DNA of 47,633 nucleotides. Source: Teichococcus coralli. Its GTDB lineage: Bacteria > Pseudomonadota > Alphaproteobacteria > Acetobacterales > Acetobacteraceae. The notes beneath the pieces are model-generated. The model did not search any database, had not been told where the DNA came from, and saw only the letters and a list, made by a program, of their open reading frames with translations. The position numbers were made by a program, and so were the translations under genes. The DNA lies in contig NZ_SNVJ01000027.1 of the NCBI RefSeq assembly GCF_009829925.1, positions 1 through 47,633 on the forward strand, given 5' to 3'. Below, piece by piece: positions 47,518-47,633 of the stretch (its first letter is position 1; every line of letters begins with the position of its first letter).

Positions 47518-47633
47518 CGGCGGCAGGAGATCTCGGCAGGGAAAGATACGGGCGCGTCTTGCTGCATCGCAGCGTAAACGCCTCCGCGTAATCCTGCCAA
47601 GCGCCGCCGTGCGTTGTGGGTTTCAGGTGTTTT

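Noticed and set aside
1..47633. tRNA/rRNA genes, insertion sequences, prophage or defence islands
   Set aside because: I saw no T-loop GTTCGA-type cores in cloverleaf context, no rRNA stretches, no transposase or integrase frames and no clustered defence domains by eye. A tRNAscan or IS search would be needed to exclude small remnants.

Overview
The window is high-GC, densely packed chromosomal DNA from an alphaproteobacterium. An Acetobacteraceae (Roseomonas-like) member of the Rhodospirillales is the best guess. This rests on gene order (aminotransferase-hom-glpX-recJ, rplM-rpsI-argC, BamE divergent from a cytochrome bc1 chaperone plus DUF177), a class I PHA synthase, and several solute-binding proteins without permeases. 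I see no rRNA, tRNA, CRISPR array, transposase or phage gene. This is mostly core chromosome with scattered accessory metabolism.

Layout. 1-3.0 kb: an AraC-type regulator, a secreted Rap1a/Tai-like protein, a glycine-zipper lipoprotein and a poorly explained stretch with a doubtful small ORF. 3.0-8.4 kb: minus-strand operon of aminotransferase, homoserine dehydrogenase, GlpX and RecJ, joined by short overlaps. 8.5-13.8 kb: a lipoprotein, PhaC, a DEAD-box helicase, Hsp20 with a possible RNA thermometer, and ribosomal protein L31. 13.9-17.3 kb: a large Ala/Pro-rich membrane protein with Sel1-like repeats, followed by an orphan TAXI-type binding protein. 17.8-22.2 kb: pyridoxal kinase, a family-5 ABC binding protein, and gamma-carbonic anhydrase with two tandem paralogous lipoproteins. 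22.3-25.6 kb: rplM-rpsI-argC and an AbrB-family membrane protein.

25.7-33.5 kb: an extensin-like peptidase, an M20 amidohydrolase - CapA-like phosphatase - family-5 binding protein run, an SRAP (HMCES/YedK) protein, and hydroxyisourate hydrolase behind a flavin monooxygenase. 33.5-37.3 kb: a sugar-acid catabolic module with a TctC/Bug binding protein divergent from a GntR/FCD regulator and an IlvD/Edd dehydratase, with an operator-promoter between them. 37.3-39.1 kb: a guanidine-II (mini-ykkC) riboswitch, the Gdx/SugE exporter and an N-carbamoyl-amino-acid/allantoate-type hydrolase. 39.1-43.5 kb: YcbB-like L,D-transpeptidase with YcbK-like endopeptidase, DUF177, cytochrome bc1 chaperone and BamE. 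43.5-47.6 kb: glutathione reductase, succinate-semialdehyde dehydrogenase, a DUF3309 micro-protein and a small membrane protein.

The strongest non-coding signals are the guanidine-II riboswitch (37341-37406), whose second hairpin can alternatively pair with the sugE ribosome binding site, and a dispersed hairpin repeat present in two copies that each begin exactly at a stop codon (11090-11171 and 46840-46943). I did not find a clear, wholly new multi-gene system. The best candidates for new biology are the Sel1-protein/orphan-TAXI pair, the tandem lipoproteins with gamma-carbonic anhydrase, and the flavin monooxygenase-UraH pair.
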